Part shown: positions 21,121-32,167 of the stretch, in pieces
Position numbering within the stretch: position 1 is the first letter of the stretch
How the letters are laid out: every line of letters starts with the position of its first letter
NCBI GenBank assembly: GCA_009823505.1
Contig: VZQC01012376.1
Coordinates: forward strand, 1,183,668-1,247,667
Source of the DNA: Rhizomys pruinosus
Lineage: Eukaryota; Chordata; Mammalia; Rodentia; Spalacidae
Direction of reading: 5' to 3'
Length of the DNA stretch: 64,000 bases
Made by a program: the position numbers and the translations under genes
Notes under the pieces: model-generated
What the model saw: the letters and a program-made list of their open reading frames with translations, nothing else
Databases searched by the model: none
What the model was told of the DNA's origin: nothing

Positions 21121-22605
21121 TTACCCTCCCATGCCCCTATTTATGGCTTCTGCACGTACTTGATAGTGGTATAAATGCAAATGCAATTTAGTCCACACCT
21201 TAATAGTGCGCGCGTAGCCTTTACTAGTCTCAATTCTATGCAATCGTCTATAGTCCATAATCTTTCTGAGACGAGCGAGCGCGGAGTTCCTCTGTGTAAC
21301 TGTGACATTCTCCTGTAAAATCAAACTAGGCAAAATTAATACCCCTAACATCTAGTGGAACTGAATAACACATCCCATTCGCAAATAGTGTAGGAATAGA
21401 GGCATAATGTGAGGAATGTACTGGCGGCACAAACGAGAATCTGAAACCATGCATGGCAAATATCCAATGTCCAGTAAAGCTCCATGGTGCAATAAGCTTC
21501 TGAGGTAGCTGTGACTTCCAAAGGGCTTAGATGGCTCAGCTCTTCCAGCTTTGCTTGCAACATACATCTCTTTCTTAGGCTGGTACCACTCCCTGTATGC
21601 AGCTCTCCTTGGCAAATATCTCACAGGTCTGGCATCTAGAATGTCTTCTTGGGGTCTCCGCTGCCAACCAGGCTTCACATTCACAGCTTCACGCAATGGC
21701 CTATCAGGGCCTTCTTTATTCAGGGACACCCCTGCTGCACTCTGCCTGACCTCTGTGGCTCTCTGAAACCACGGAGGAAGAACTGATAACCTTCACTTTC
21801 GCATCCTTCGTGCCTCTAAAGCCAGCACCACATGAATGAAATTGCTGAATTTGGCTGCAAGTTCGGGATGGACTCTCTCCTACTTTAACCACATTTGCAA
21901 ATTTTCTCTGCCCTGGACTTGGAGCAGAAAACGCTTTCAGTATTTTCCTTTCAAAAATTGGAGGCTTAGCTGGGTGTGGTTTTGCCCTGAAGGTACTATT
22001 TCTGTTGTTTACTTATAAATCTCGAGGCCTCTCCTTAATCACTTTAATCTCACTTTTTCCATTGTTTACTTGTAAATAGCTAGGCCTCTCCTTAATCATT
22101 TTAGTCTCCTTATCAAAAGGACCCTCTCCTTCACATGCCTTGGCCACACCTTTAATCTTCCTAGTGCAGTTTTCAGATCCAAACTGTACATTCTGCATTT
22201 CTTTATGCCCCGTCTGCTCTTCTTCACTGTAGATCTGCACAGTATTCACCATCAATAGCAACACCACAATTTCTACATTAGGCCGTCTTGAAATATCCTC
22301 CACCAAAGACATTAGTCCATTGCTTTTCAACTTAGCATCAGGCAAGCATTTGGGCTGTGGGCAAACTGCTGCCAGACTCTTTATCAAAATATCCCAGTTG
22401 CTGCCTAAGTCTTTCTTTTCCTCTGGAACTACATTTTTTGCAGCAATGCTTTCTTCTAGGCTTCTACTAGAATGGCCCATTAAGCTCTGCTTACAGTAGT
22501 CAACAGATTTTCTAGTCCAAAGTTCCAAAGTTTTCCACATTTCTCCAAACATCCACATGGTCAGGTTCTTCACAGCCAACAGCCCACTCTCTGGTACCAA
22601 ATAAC
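21121..22605 (-). pseudogene. MaLR internal region with a 195-codon open frame
   Basis: A minus-strand frame at 22013-22600 is open for 195 codons from just inside the 5' LTR. It begins Met-Val-Pro-Glu-Ser-Gly-Leu-Leu-Ala. Near its C terminus it carries a direct duplication of a roughly 17-residue stretch with Lys-Glu-Arg-Pro (DNA repeat at about 22013-22110). MaLR internal regions are normally non-coding or at most gag-like relics, and I cannot assign a domain. The remainder (21121-22010) has only short frames. Confidence 0.6.
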
Positions 22606-22975
22606 TGTATTAGTCACTTTTCTGTTGCTGTGATAAAACCACCATGAGCGAGGGAACTTATAAAAGGAAGAGTTTATTTGAGCTTACGATTGACGGTTCC
22701 AGGGAATTAGAGTCCATTGTCATGGGAGTCATGGGAGGCATGGTGGCTGGGGCTGGAGCAACAAGCCGAGGGTCACATCTTGCAATGAGCACAGGAAGCA
22801 GAGAGAGAGACTGAAGACCGCAAGGCTTGTTAAACTCACTAAGCCCATCTCCAATGACGTGCTTCCTCCAGCATGTCCACACCTTCTAAGACCTCCAAGA
22901 ACAGTGCCACCAACTGGAGACAAAATGTCTGAATACCTAAAGCCTGTGGGGGACATTCTCATTCAAACCACCACA
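22606..22975 (-). mobile_element. 5' LTR of the MaLR provirus
   Basis: Minus strand starts TGTGGTGGTTTGAATGAGAA. It differs from the 3' LTR by an 8-bp insertion near 22725 and by about 27 substitutions counted by eye. Confidence 0.92.
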
Positions 22976-23026
22976 TCTGGTTTCTACCTACACGAGCACA
23001 CAGGTGCACATGCAACCTCATACACA

Positions 23027-23386
23027 TGTATACCTACACACACATGAGAATACACATAAACAAGTATACCTAATGCACATGAGGATACACATACACATGT
23101 ATGCCTACACACACATGAGAATATACATACACAAGTATACCTACATGCACATGAGTATACACATACACATGTATACCTGCATGCACATGAGGATACACAT
23201 ACACATGTATACCTACACACACATGAGAATACACATACACAAATATACCTACACGCACATGAGGATACACATACACATGTATACCTACACACACATGAGA
23301 ATACACATACACAAGTATACCTACACACATATGAGGATACACATACAAATGTATACCTACACCCACATGAGGATACACATACACAG
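23027..23386. repeat. Minisatellite, 36-bp unit, about 10 copies
   Basis: Alternating units contain CACATGAGGATACACATACA and CACATGAGAATACACATACA followed by GTATACCTACA. Because 36 is a multiple of three, long open frames with a 12-residue period run on both strands. These are by-products and not genes. Confidence 0.92.
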
Positions 23387-23513
23387 AAAGAAGGAAGGAA
23401 AGAAAGAGAGAGGGAGGGAGGGAGGGATAGAGGGAAGGAGGAAGGAGGGAAGGAAGGAAAGAAGGAAGGAAGGAAGGAAGGAAGGAAGGAAGGAAGGAAG
23501 GAAAAAGCAAGGA

Positions 23514-23565
<52 letters not shown>

Positions 23566-23645
23566 GGAAGGAAGGGAAGAAGGAAGGAAGGAAGGAAGGA
23601 AGGAAGGAAGGAAGGAAGGAAGGAAGGAAGGAAGGAAGGAAGGAA
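23387..23645. repeat. Purine microsatellite, GGAA and GAAA blocks
   Basis: Consecutive AAGG, GGGA, AAGG, AAAG and AAGG blocks of more than 250 bp contain almost no pyrimidine. It directly follows the 36-bp array. Confidence 0.97.
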
Positions 23646-23811
23646 AAGTCCAGAGAAAGTCAAGGAACAGTAGACAAGTGGAAGAACTGACTCAGAACTC
23701 AGAACTACTAGATTCTCTAGTGTGCGAACACATATACTCACCCACCACCCAGACAAAACCTGAACATAATACTACACAAGGCTTGTGACAAGACAACCCA
23801 TGTGCAGTGGA

Positions 23812-23860
23812 GAGAGGGAGAGAGAGAGAGAGAGAAAGAGAAAGAGAGAGAGAGAGAGAA
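23812..23860. repeat. GA microsatellite
   Basis: GAGAGA runs with GAAAGA interruptions. Confidence 0.95.
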
Positions 23861-24939
23861 TACTACAGCACAGGGGGCATGTCAGCTGCCTCCTTGTGAT
23901 GGCTGAAGAAAACAGAAAAGTCCTTAAAAAAAAACCACCTTAAGAAAAAAAGAAAATTAAAAGCAAAGCTCAGGATCATAAACATTACAATAAGCCTGAG
24001 AAAAAGACTGTATTTTGGAGAACCTGTTATTTAAACAGTTGTCATTCTGCAGAGCCAAATGCCCAATTATGGGAGATCAGCTCCATTTCAGATCCACAGG
24101 AGAAAATGGATTAAAAGCAATGCTGTTGACCAATGTCCCAGGATCCCCTGGGTACAAATGTTAAGAGCTTCGAGTGCTTAGACCCTCAAGGTCTTCACTA
24201 AACCAAGATGGTGCCCCCAAGCTGGGGGTAGTGGGAATCACGGCTGCAGGAAGGCAGATCTCAGATCCCCACGTGATGGATGGAAGCGACTCAACATGGC
24301 CCCCTTCACTTGCATTCTCCTTCCCCTGCATAAGCACACTGGCCTCCACTCCCTGTCCCTGTCATGGTGGGGCTTCACCACTTCTTCCAAGTCTAAGGCC
24401 TCTGGTCCACCATTCCTGTCCACTTGGCATGGAAGTGTTCACAGCCCACCAGCCGTCCTTCAGTATCTCTGTGACTTGGCAGCAGAGGAAGGCTGTAAGG
24501 CCCTCCAAGACCCGGGAGCCATTGCTTCACTCTGTGGGTGCAAACCTATGGGGTGATGAAGACTGATAATTCCATTTTGCTTCCCAGGACACCCCCTCCC
24601 AAACACTGCTGAGCAAAATAGCAGCTAAGTGCTTTGGCACCAAACTGAGATTCCAAATGGTTTGCCGCCAGATCATCCCTACCATCCTTGTCTGTTCCAT
24701 CAATTTTTAACCTGAACTCTTTCTTTCCCATATTCCTCTTTCTGGTGACTTCTACACCTGCACACTTGGTCTAATGAACTCCCAAACTCCTTGGCATCCT
24801 CACATCAGATCACCTCAGGAGTCACCGCAGCTGTACCTCCATTAGCCAGTCCCATCGTCCCAACCTGGGTCTTGTCCATACCAACTATGCGACCTCTCAT
24901 TTCTCGAATGAACTTTAATACTTGTATTGCCTCTGTAGA
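23861..24939. other. Unassigned sequence, possibly single copy
   Basis: A 130-codon plus-strand frame at 24174-24566 shows no domain I know and overlaps antisense frames of similar quality, so it is not called. The 24650-24930 part weakly resembles an L2 sense region. Confidence 0.35.
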
Positions 24940-25220
24940 GGTGCAGGGGATTGTGTATGCATGCGCATGTGTGCCGTGGCGCACACAGAGGTCAGAAGAC
25001 AGCCTTGGGTATCTGTCCTCATCTTCCACCATGACACGTGGTCTCTTGCTATTCACTGCTGTGTACACAAGGCTAACTGGCCCATGAACTTTCAGAAACA
25101 CTGGGATCACAGATGTGCACTACTGCATCTGGTTATACATAGGGTCTGGGGATCTGAACCCAGGTCCTTGCACTTAGGCGGCAAGCAATTTATTTACTCA
25201 CAGAGATATCTCCCTGCTCC
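24940..25220 (-). mobile_element. B4-type composite SINE, antisense
   Basis: GTGTATGCATGCGCATGTGT, ACAGAGGTCAGAAGACAGCC, GGGATCACAGATGTGCACTA and GGGATCTGAACCCAGGTCCT are the expected tRNA-like and B1-like blocks in antisense. Confidence 0.65.
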
Positions 25221-25239
25221 CTTCTTATTTCTATTACAT

Positions 25240-25415
25240 TTTTTGAACTTTGTGTGCAGGGTTGAGGGGTGGTTGCACCTGTAACAGCACAGGCGTGGAG
25301 ATGAGGGGATAACTTGCAGGAGTCAGTTCTCCACTTCCATATGGGTCCTGGGAATTAAACTCAGGTTGTTATGCTTGGTGGCAGGTGGTTTTGCCACTGA
25401 GCCACTTCACCAGCC
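25240..25415 (-). mobile_element. B4-related SINE, antisense
   Basis: GATAACTTGCAGGAGTCAGT, AATTAAACTCAGGTTGTTAT and CCACTGAGCCACTTCACCAG follow the antisense order of this family. Confidence 0.65.
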
Positions 25416-26319
25416 TCCCCATAGCCTCTTTAATATCTTCATAGTAAATATCCACGGCACGGCCATGGCATCCAAAGTTGCAGGTTACTTCCTTGACTCC
25501 TGCATTCCTGAGCCATTATACTTCTCATGTTTCCATTCCATAGCTGTTTATTAAAATCAACCCGTTGTGAAAAACATCAACTTCTTTATCCACTGTCTCT
25601 CTCTATCCTGGAAGCCATCACGGAAACTTCCAGCCCATGGTTAAACCCAGCTCCTCGTCTATCTACAACCACCCTGCATCCACCCAAGGGTTATTCGCCT
25701 AAGTCCATGACCATGACTTTCCTGCAGAGCTCTCCTGCGGTCTTCACGTTCTGCCTGTGTAGATGAAGATCTCCCTACTTGACACTGTTCACAATACAGA
25801 GCCCTTCCTACCTCTTCATCCTCAGGTGACAGTCACAGCAGCAATCAAAGCACCTTCTCTTCCTACAGCCAGCCGCAGTTCCCAGGCTCCGTGCCAAACA
25901 AGCTCTGCCTTTTGTCTTGTCGCAGAGAATGAACTGTTGCTGTTCTTAGCAAAGGTCAGCCTCCCCCGGTCCAGTGGAACGTGTTGCCACTCACCTACAC
26001 AGCGTCGTCTTGTAGCCTTTTCATCACTCTCCTGTTGCAGTTTCTTTTTCCAGATCGGCACATCACATGCAAACATGTTCAATCCCATGTGAACAGAAAA
26101 CAAAGCTCTAACTTGACCCCAGTTTCCTCTCCAGCTGCTGCCCTGTTCCCTTATTCCCTCTCTAGTAAAATTTCTAGACATTTTTATAATTCTTCTCTCT
26201 ATTAATTCACCTTCCATTTTCCCCTGAACTCCCTCAGTGGAAGACTCCATTACTGTTGCCAGCCATTAGCCCCTCCTTTCTTTGTAGAAGGACCAGACCA
26301 TGTGCCCCTCTGTGCCACG
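25416..26319. other. Unassigned pyrimidine-rich sequence
   Basis: No gene recognised. Composition and phrases such as CTCTCTATCCTGGAAGCCAT suggest an ancient repeat, but no family could be fixed. Confidence 0.3.
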
Positions 26320-26665
26320 TGTTACAGTTTGAATTTGAAATGTCTCCCACAGGCTCAGGCTGTTGAACACCTGGTCCCCAACTGGTGGCTTAGTTTGATA
26401 AGGGTGTGGAACACCTTGGATATGGGGTCTAGCTGCTGGACACAGACACTGAGTAATGGGCCTTAAAGGTGGCATTATCTCTGCCTCTGATCCAAGCATT
26501 CTGCCTCCTGATCTGCCAAGATATGAACAACTGGCATGCAAGTTCCTACCACCATAGACAGCCATTGCTGCTGCTGTGCCTTCTCCATGATCCCCTGAAA
26601 CCTGAATCAGAACGAATCCTTTCTTCCTTAAGTTGTTTCTAATAAGGAATTTTGTCACAGTGGTA
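26320..26665 (+). mobile_element. MaLR LTR (ORR1/MLT-like), sense
   Basis: Starts TGTTACAGTTTGAATTTGAA, contains AACACCTGGTCCCCAACTGG and GCCATTGCTGCTGCTGTGCC, and ends near TTTTGTCACAGTGGTAAAAA followed by an AAATAAAT repeat. The AATAAA equivalent is mutated. Confidence 0.75.
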
Positions 26666-27032
26666 AAAAAAATAAATAAATAAATACAACGCCTGACCTA
26701 CAAGAAGCCAGACTTCCTAATCCACAATCAGCTTGGTCATATGACTGCCATTATCCAATAGTATCAGAGCAGGCATGCTGCAAGCCACGTGTGAGAAGCA
26801 GTGTATCAACTTCTTACCAGTGGCTCTGCTATCTCCTCTGGCCACAATATGGCAACCACAATATGGCAAAGATTAAGCTATACTTTCAGCCTGGCTCTCA
26901 AAATGAGAAGCTACAAGGATTGGAATAATGGCTAACTCATAGCCACCAACACAAACAAGAAAGTATGATTTCTCTGCCAGCCTCAGGATATTGGCAGTTA
27001 ATTGCTACTACAGCTTTACCAAGCAAATTTTA
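26666..27032. other. Unassigned sequence
   Basis: Includes a short duplication (CCACAATATGGCAA occurs twice at about 26842-26868). No gene seen. Confidence 0.35.
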
Positions 27033-27300
27033 AATTTATTTTTATATCTATGAGTGTTTTGCCTACACACATGTAAGTGCACCTATATACATGTGCACCC
27101 ATGTAGTTTCCATGGGCACTACACACATGTATGTGCACCTATGTTGTGCAGCGCCCGTGGAAACAGTGCCATGGAAGAGTCAGGTCCTCTGACTGGAGAT
27201 ACAGATGGCTGTTAGCTGCCATGTGGGTTCTAAGAATCCAACTTCCATCTTCTGCAAGAGCAGCCAGCTCTCTTAACTGCTGAGCCATCTTGCCAGCCCC
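27033..27300 (-). mobile_element. B3-type SINE, antisense, with partial internal duplication
   Basis: The tail side contains CATGTAAGTGCACCTATATA and a repeated CCATGGGCACTACACACATG-type segment. The head TGAGCCATCTTGCCAGCCCC ends at 27299. The internal duplication shows the same region that has expanded at 51.5-52.3 kb. Confidence 0.8.
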
Positions 27301-27311
27301 AAATGCTGACT

Positions 27312-27515
27312 TCTTTATGTGTATGACTGTTTCGCATCCATGCATGTATGTAAGTGCACCCATGGCTGCAATGCCTATGGAGGTCAGAAGAGGGCATTAG
27401 AATTCTCGGAACTGGAGCTATGAACAGTTGTTAGCCACCATGTGGATGCTAGGAACCAAGCCTGAGTCCTCTGGAAGGCCATCCAGCGCTCTTAATCACT
27501 GAGCCATCTCTTCTT
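27312..27515 (-). mobile_element. B3-type SINE, antisense
   Basis: TTATGTGTATGACTGTTTCG, GGTCAGAAGAGGGCATTAGA and TTAATCACTGAGCCATCTCT. It abuts the previous SINE. Confidence 0.82.
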
Positions 27516-27627
27516 ACTTTTGAAACAAATTTTTGTCCCCATCATTCTACAGAAAAACTTCTCTTGTCAAAACCAATTCCATGCCCACATCCAATGATCA
27601 ATTATTGATTACCCTTGCTTATTGAAC

Positions 27628-27940
27628 CTTGTATTAATTTCCTTTCCCATTGCTGTGCTGAAATATCTCACAAAAGCAACTTCAGGAAGGCGGGGTTTGT
27701 TTTGGCTTCTGGTATCATCCATAGTGATGTGAAATGAACGGCAGCAGGACAGTGAGGTGACTGCTCACAAGGCTCTCCCAACCAAAGGCAGGCAGGAAGC
27801 AGAGAGCGGGCAGGACAGGAAGTGGGATCAGGCTATGAAACTCAAGGCTACTTCCTCCAACAAGGCTCCACTTCTAGCAGACACCAAGTGTTCAGACACA
27901 GGAGCCTGTGAGGATAGTTCCCATTCAAATCACAATAAAC
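27628..27940 (-). mobile_element. ORR1-type MaLR LTR, antisense
   Basis: TGTATTAATTTCCTTTCCCA at the LTR end, AAAGCAACTTCAGGAAGGCG, CACCAAGTGTTCAGACACAG and CCATTCAAATCACAA at the LTR start. Confidence 0.82.
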
Positions 27941-28929
27941 CTATGTAGGTAGAAAGAGGCCACCTGTAGCTACATTGTGCTAAATTACCTGCTTGAGTGT
28001 TTACACTGAAACCTGGCCCAAGGTGGGATTTGCCTACATTAGCAAACCCATGAGACAACCCTGGGATTGAAGACTCTAACAAGTACTCGTGATATTTACA
28101 GAACATGAGGCAGGGGGTCTGAAAGTAGGCCCTGAGATATGACGTCACTCTGGGAATAAACACAGAATGCCGGGGACAAATAAATGATTTCCTTCCACCA
28201 TCATCTGGGAAGTGCCCAAATTCGTTAATTTTGTGTGCATGAGCTAGGCCTTTTTGGCACAGGACTCTCGGTTGTCACTAGTGGGTTTTGGCTGAAAAGG
28301 GGTCGCTCTGCAGACCACCAGCCTGGGAGTGCGTGTTGCATTGGCTAGCTGGTTTTGACTGGACAGAGGCATGCCTGCAGCTGGTCACCAGTCTGTGTGA
28401 CCTGGGGGTATGGATTTTATTCAGCCAGAGAAGGGTGGCAGCCTATCCCCAAGGCCAAGAGCCTGAGTCAGTACAAGGAATCCGGGCCAGGCTGGGCTGT
28501 GCATTCTAGCTCCGGCTCCCAGGAGAAGCTGCTGGCGGCTTCTTGTCCCCATGTCCCTGCTGGCCCTGCAGGTGTGGTGAGACCTTCAAACCTAGGTGCA
28601 GTGTTTGCTACCACCGACGTTACTGCCCTGTGCAATGTAATAGGATCATGTCTTGGTATCTGGAAATCCACTTTTGCCTGGTTTTCCTCCCATTTCATTG
28701 ACTTCTCCATCAGTTTCTTTTTCTGGCTTTTCTCTTGTCTTTAAGATCAAAATCCTAAAGCGTAGCTCTTGTCTTTTCCACCACGTATGTTTGCCTAGGT
28801 AATCCCATCGATTTGTGGCTGGGATTGCAAAGCCCCTAAACCTTTTTCTAATCTCTTGTCCCCAGAGCTCCAGCCTTGAGCATCTGATTTCTTTCTCTGC
28901 ATCTCTATTTGTGTGTCCACACCAGCACT
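27941..28929. other. Apparently single-copy sequence
   Basis: No repeat recognised. A 129-codon frame (28355-28744) shows no known domain. Possible intron or intergenic unique DNA. Confidence 0.4.
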
Positions 28930-29240
28930 CCGAATGATCTCCCACTACCAGACTTTTTCAATTTCTCCTTCATTCAACAAATGGCATCACCACCATGGAG
29001 TTCCTCCAGCCAGAAATGCTTGGTGGTGTCTCTCTTCGCTCTTGCTCGCTCTTGCCCCACTCTTAATTCTTCTTCCGAACTCCATCCATTGCACAAGACT
29101 CTCTCTCCTCCAGTCTCAGATTATCTCTAGCCTGGACGATTGCAGTCGTCTCCATTCTGATCTTCCCTGTGTTTATCCCCACTACCGCTCACTCCTGCCA
29201 CAAAGCAAGTACCCCAAATGGCACATTACTTAAAATAGCA
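28930..29240 (+). mobile_element. L2 LINE fragment, sense
   Basis: AATGGCATCACCACCATGGA, CCAGCCAGAAATGCTTGGTG, CTCTAGCCTGGACGATTGCA and the following CTGATCTTCC block keep L2 order. Confidence 0.7.
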
Positions 29241-29244
29241 GACT

Positions 29245-29345
29245 AATTGCCGCTCTGTGCATCAATTTTTGTATCTGTAAAATGGAGAGGAACAGCACAA
29301 ATCCAGCTTACATGAGTTAGCAGCTGGGAAATACTTAAAAAGAAA
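29245..29345 (-). mobile_element. MIR SINE fragment, antisense
   Basis: GCTCTGTGCATCAATTTTTG and TATCTGTAAAATGGAGAGGA match the antisense MIR core. Confidence 0.75.
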
Positions 29346-30344
29346 TGCGGTGGTATGGAAGGGTTCCCGGCTAATGTTACCTGACGTTGAGCTCTCTTCA
29401 AGCCCATTATCTGTCTTCCCATGAGAGCAGGGACTCTGCTACCACTACCAGCATAAGGGAGACAAAGACACTATGTGTGTGTGGGGGGGTCTCTTCTGAT
29501 CCATCTCAACACCCTGTGTATTTCTTTATGTACTACTTTTTACAAATTATACTTAAGTTGTTCCTGGTCACTCTAGCCTCCCTCTATCCCAAGGTCACTG
29601 CACTGTTGTTTGAATCAAATCCCTAATTGATAACCTCTGGCTCTAAAGTTGCCTCTCTTTCCCTCAGCATCAATCAAGATAAGATCAAGGAAACTGATAG
29701 CTAAAGATCCTTTACTTGAAAATAACTATTCTCTAATTCGTGCATGAAAATTTTAATCTGCATCTATTGGATTTACATAAAAGAGATTATAACGTCATTT
29801 TGACTAATATGTCACTGAAAGGAAATGCCACACTTAAAATGATCAATTTATGAGTTCCCGATGTATGTTGACTCCAAGTCCCAATTATTAACATTAATAA
29901 TAATCCCTAATATAGCATTGAGCACATACAAAAGCCATCTTTTCCAACTGTTCCTTTTTGTCACCTTCGGTAAGGGAGAAACTCTAATTATATGCAATTC
30001 AAAGAGAGGAGCTGGGTCCTGCCGGGTCATCTGTGCCAGGGAAGGAAGGTCTGCAGCAGCTGGCCTCAGATGGAGCTCCCCCAAATCAGAAGCTGGGGAG
30101 AAGCTCACAGTGTTATCAGGGTCAAATTCATGGTCATGTGCCTGGAGTTGGCTATTCTTCAGTGACCAAGAGCCAGGAGATGCTGCATTCTGAGGGGATT
30201 TCCAGTACCATTCTGCACACCAGCTCCTGTTTCTCCAGCCTCAAGTCTGAGTACACTAGGTGAGGTCATGCTGGATGTCATAATAGATAAATACTCTCAA
30301 GTCATATATAGGATGCCAAATGAGTGTCACTTCTCACAGTGATT
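29346..30344. other. Unique-looking sequence with an AT-rich block
   Basis: 29690-29930 is AT-rich, repeat-free and dense in TAAT-type motifs (treated under findings). The rest has no recognised feature. Confidence 0.4.
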
Positions 30345-30708
30345 GTAATGGATGGCTTTAATGTCAACTTGACACACCTGGGCAGAGAAAGCCTTGGTTG
30401 GGGAATTGTCTCCATTGCACTGTGGAGTATTGTCTTGTTTATTGAGTGATGTGGGAGAGCCCAGCCCACTGTGGGTAGTGCCACCCTTGGGCAGGTTGTT
30501 GTATATTGTATAAGAAAGCAGGCTGAGCATGGGCCAGGGGAGCAAGCCAGTAAGCAGCATTCCTCTATGGCCTGTGCTTCAGCTCCTGCTTCTAGATTCC
30601 TGCCCTGAACTGTGACCTGGTAGATGTAAGCTGAATAAATCCTTTCCTCCCCAAGTCGGTATTGGTCAGAGTGTTTTGTCACAGCAACTGAAAACAAACT
30701 AGAACAGA
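30345..30708 (+). mobile_element. Rodent interspersed repeat of URR/RMER kind, sense
   Basis: AATGTCAACTTGACACACCT, AGAAAGCAGGCTGAGCATGG, ATTCCTCTATGGCCTGTGCT, GCTGAATAAATCCTTTCCTC and TGTTTTGTCACAGCAACTGA give the usual order of this abundant rodent repeat. It contains an AATAAA at 30634. The family name is not certain. Confidence 0.75.
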
Positions 30709-31299
30709 TGATCACTCAGGGTCCCAGGCTCCGTCATCTGCAGCCCCGTCATCTGCAATACTTAGAGGGCTGTCATGAAGAAATAAAGAGCAGGGCATGT
30801 GGTGAAGGCAGGAGGCTGTGCCCAGCCAGGCCTGGGAGAGCATACTTTGCTTCCTGTCACATCTCGTAGGCCAACAATTAGTCATTAAGCCACCTTGAAC
30901 TTTGGAGGGGCCAGGAAATGCCATCCAGCTGCAAAGTCAATAGTAAGTAGAAATACAGCCACTGAACAGCCTGGTAATGACGTTCCATGGAGCAAATCAG
31001 CTCAGGTCTTGAGCTTCAGCAAGTCTGTCCACAAGCTCCAAGCAGAGGTGATATCCAAGACCCAGGTGTGACTGAGACACTATGCTTCCAGGTGGGCTTC
31101 TATCTGGTTTCTATTCTTTCCCACGGTCCTCTATCCTAGACCCCGTTACACAAGTTCACTCATTTCTAATTTTCATTACCCTGGGTTTTTATTCCCTTGG
31201 TTATAAAGAGTAAAGACAGGAGAACCAGGGAACATTAGCAAGTGTGCAGATAAAAGAGCAGTTGAGAGGAGGGACTCCGTGCAGGTTGACTGTGTCTTG
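30709..31299. other. Unassigned sequence
   Basis: CCCCGTCATCTGCA-type direct duplication at about 30730-30758. No gene recognised. Confidence 0.35.
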
Positions 31300-31490
31300 T
31301 CTGAATGTTTGAAAACAGAAATGTTTCAAATTGTCAGGTTTTTCAGATTTGGAAATATTTGTGTAGACTTTACCAGTTAAGCATCCATAATCCCAAAGTG
31401 TGAAATCTGAAATGTTCCAAAATTCAAATGTTTTTGAGTATCATGTCAACACTCAAAATATCCTGGATTTCAGATGCTTAACTGGTCACA
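31300..31490. mobile_element. Tigger-like DNA transposon remnant
   Basis: Inverted repeats ACCAGTTAAGCATC (31372-31385) and GATGCTTAACTGGT (31473-31486) enclose TCTGAAATGTTCCAAAATTC-type sequence, recalling short TcMar-Tigger non-autonomous elements (MER2-like). It is preceded by a partial copy of the same motif set (TTTTTCAGATTTGGAAATAT). Confidence 0.55.
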
Positions 31491-31936
31491 GCAATCAGGA
31501 AGTTGTCCTATGGAAGCCTCCCAGCATCCTCCTCCCAGCTGCGGTCAACTCTAGAACGTCTCTCAATGGTCCCTGGGGCAGAATATTAGACCTAAAAGAA
31601 CCTTAGCTACAGCTGAAAAGGAAGGAAAGCCTTCCATGTCCTGAAGCCCTGGGCAACACCCCTGGGTCTATCTAAAACTGACATGATGCCTCACACCAGT
31701 TCAACCCTCACCTGCTATAGAACATTCTGCATCCCTTACCGGGTGGTTAGTAAAGGCGTAGGTACATCCTTGATCTCGGAAATGACTGGGATGCTGTGTA
31801 TTAGAGAACACAGTCACCTGGAGAGATCCAGCAGCTGCCTCCGGGCACTGAAAACAGAGCCTTGGCCTGCAAACCCCTTTCATGTTTTTTCTTGGTTGGT
31901 TGACTTGGGTTAGTTGGTTTGTTTTTGCTTTTATTT
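31491..31936. other. Unassigned sequence
   Basis: No gene or repeat recognised. Confidence 0.35.
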
Positions 31937-31941
31937 TCTTT

Positions 31942-32008
<67 letters not shown>
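31937..32008. repeat. CT microsatellite
   Basis: More than 50 bp of near-perfect CT dinucleotides. It is the likely expanded tail of the adjoining antisense SINE. Confidence 0.97.
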
Positions 32009-32013
<5 letters not shown>

Positions 32014-32167
32014 CTGTGTATCATCTGTGTGTGTGTTCCAAGACAGTGTCTCATGATGTAGGCTGGATAGACTTTACTGCATACCTTAGCTCGGTTTTCA
32101 ACCCGCAGTTCTCCCCCTGCCTCCTGAGTTCTGAGATTACAGGCGTGCACAACCCCACACACCCGGC
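32009..32167 (-). mobile_element. Old B1-related SINE, antisense
   Basis: CAAGACAGTGTCTCATGATG, GAGATTACAGGCGTGCACAA and CACACCCGGCC follow antisense B1. Confidence 0.65.

Larger units (their letters stand above)
20757..22975 (-). mobile_element. MaLR (ORR1-like) provirus with both LTRs
   Basis: A retrovirus-like, non-autonomous element on the minus strand. Two LTRs of 364 and 370 bp flank a 1485-bp internal region. Both ends are TG...CA in sense and are bordered by TCTGG at 20752-20756 and 22976-22980, a 5-bp target duplication as expected for ERVL/MaLR. A primer-binding-site-like TTGGTACCAGAGAGTGGG follows the 5' LTR, and a purine-rich GGGGCATGGGAGGG precedes the 3' LTR. The LTRs differ at about 7-8% of positions plus two small indels. 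No pol or env is seen. Confidence 0.92.

Noticed and set aside
23027..23386. Regularly spaced repeats considered as a CRISPR-like array
   Set aside because: Units are contiguous with no unique spacers and the DNA is plainly vertebrate; it is a minisatellite.
23004..23756. 228-codon frames on both strands with Lys/Arg/Glu-rich and Leu/Pro/Ser-rich parts
   Set aside because: They read through the 36-bp minisatellite and the purine tract; opposite-strand mirror frames betray low complexity.
24174..24566. 130-codon frame in sequence without obvious repeats
   Set aside because: No known motif, and overlapping frames of similar length in other frames and on the minus strand; no support for coding.
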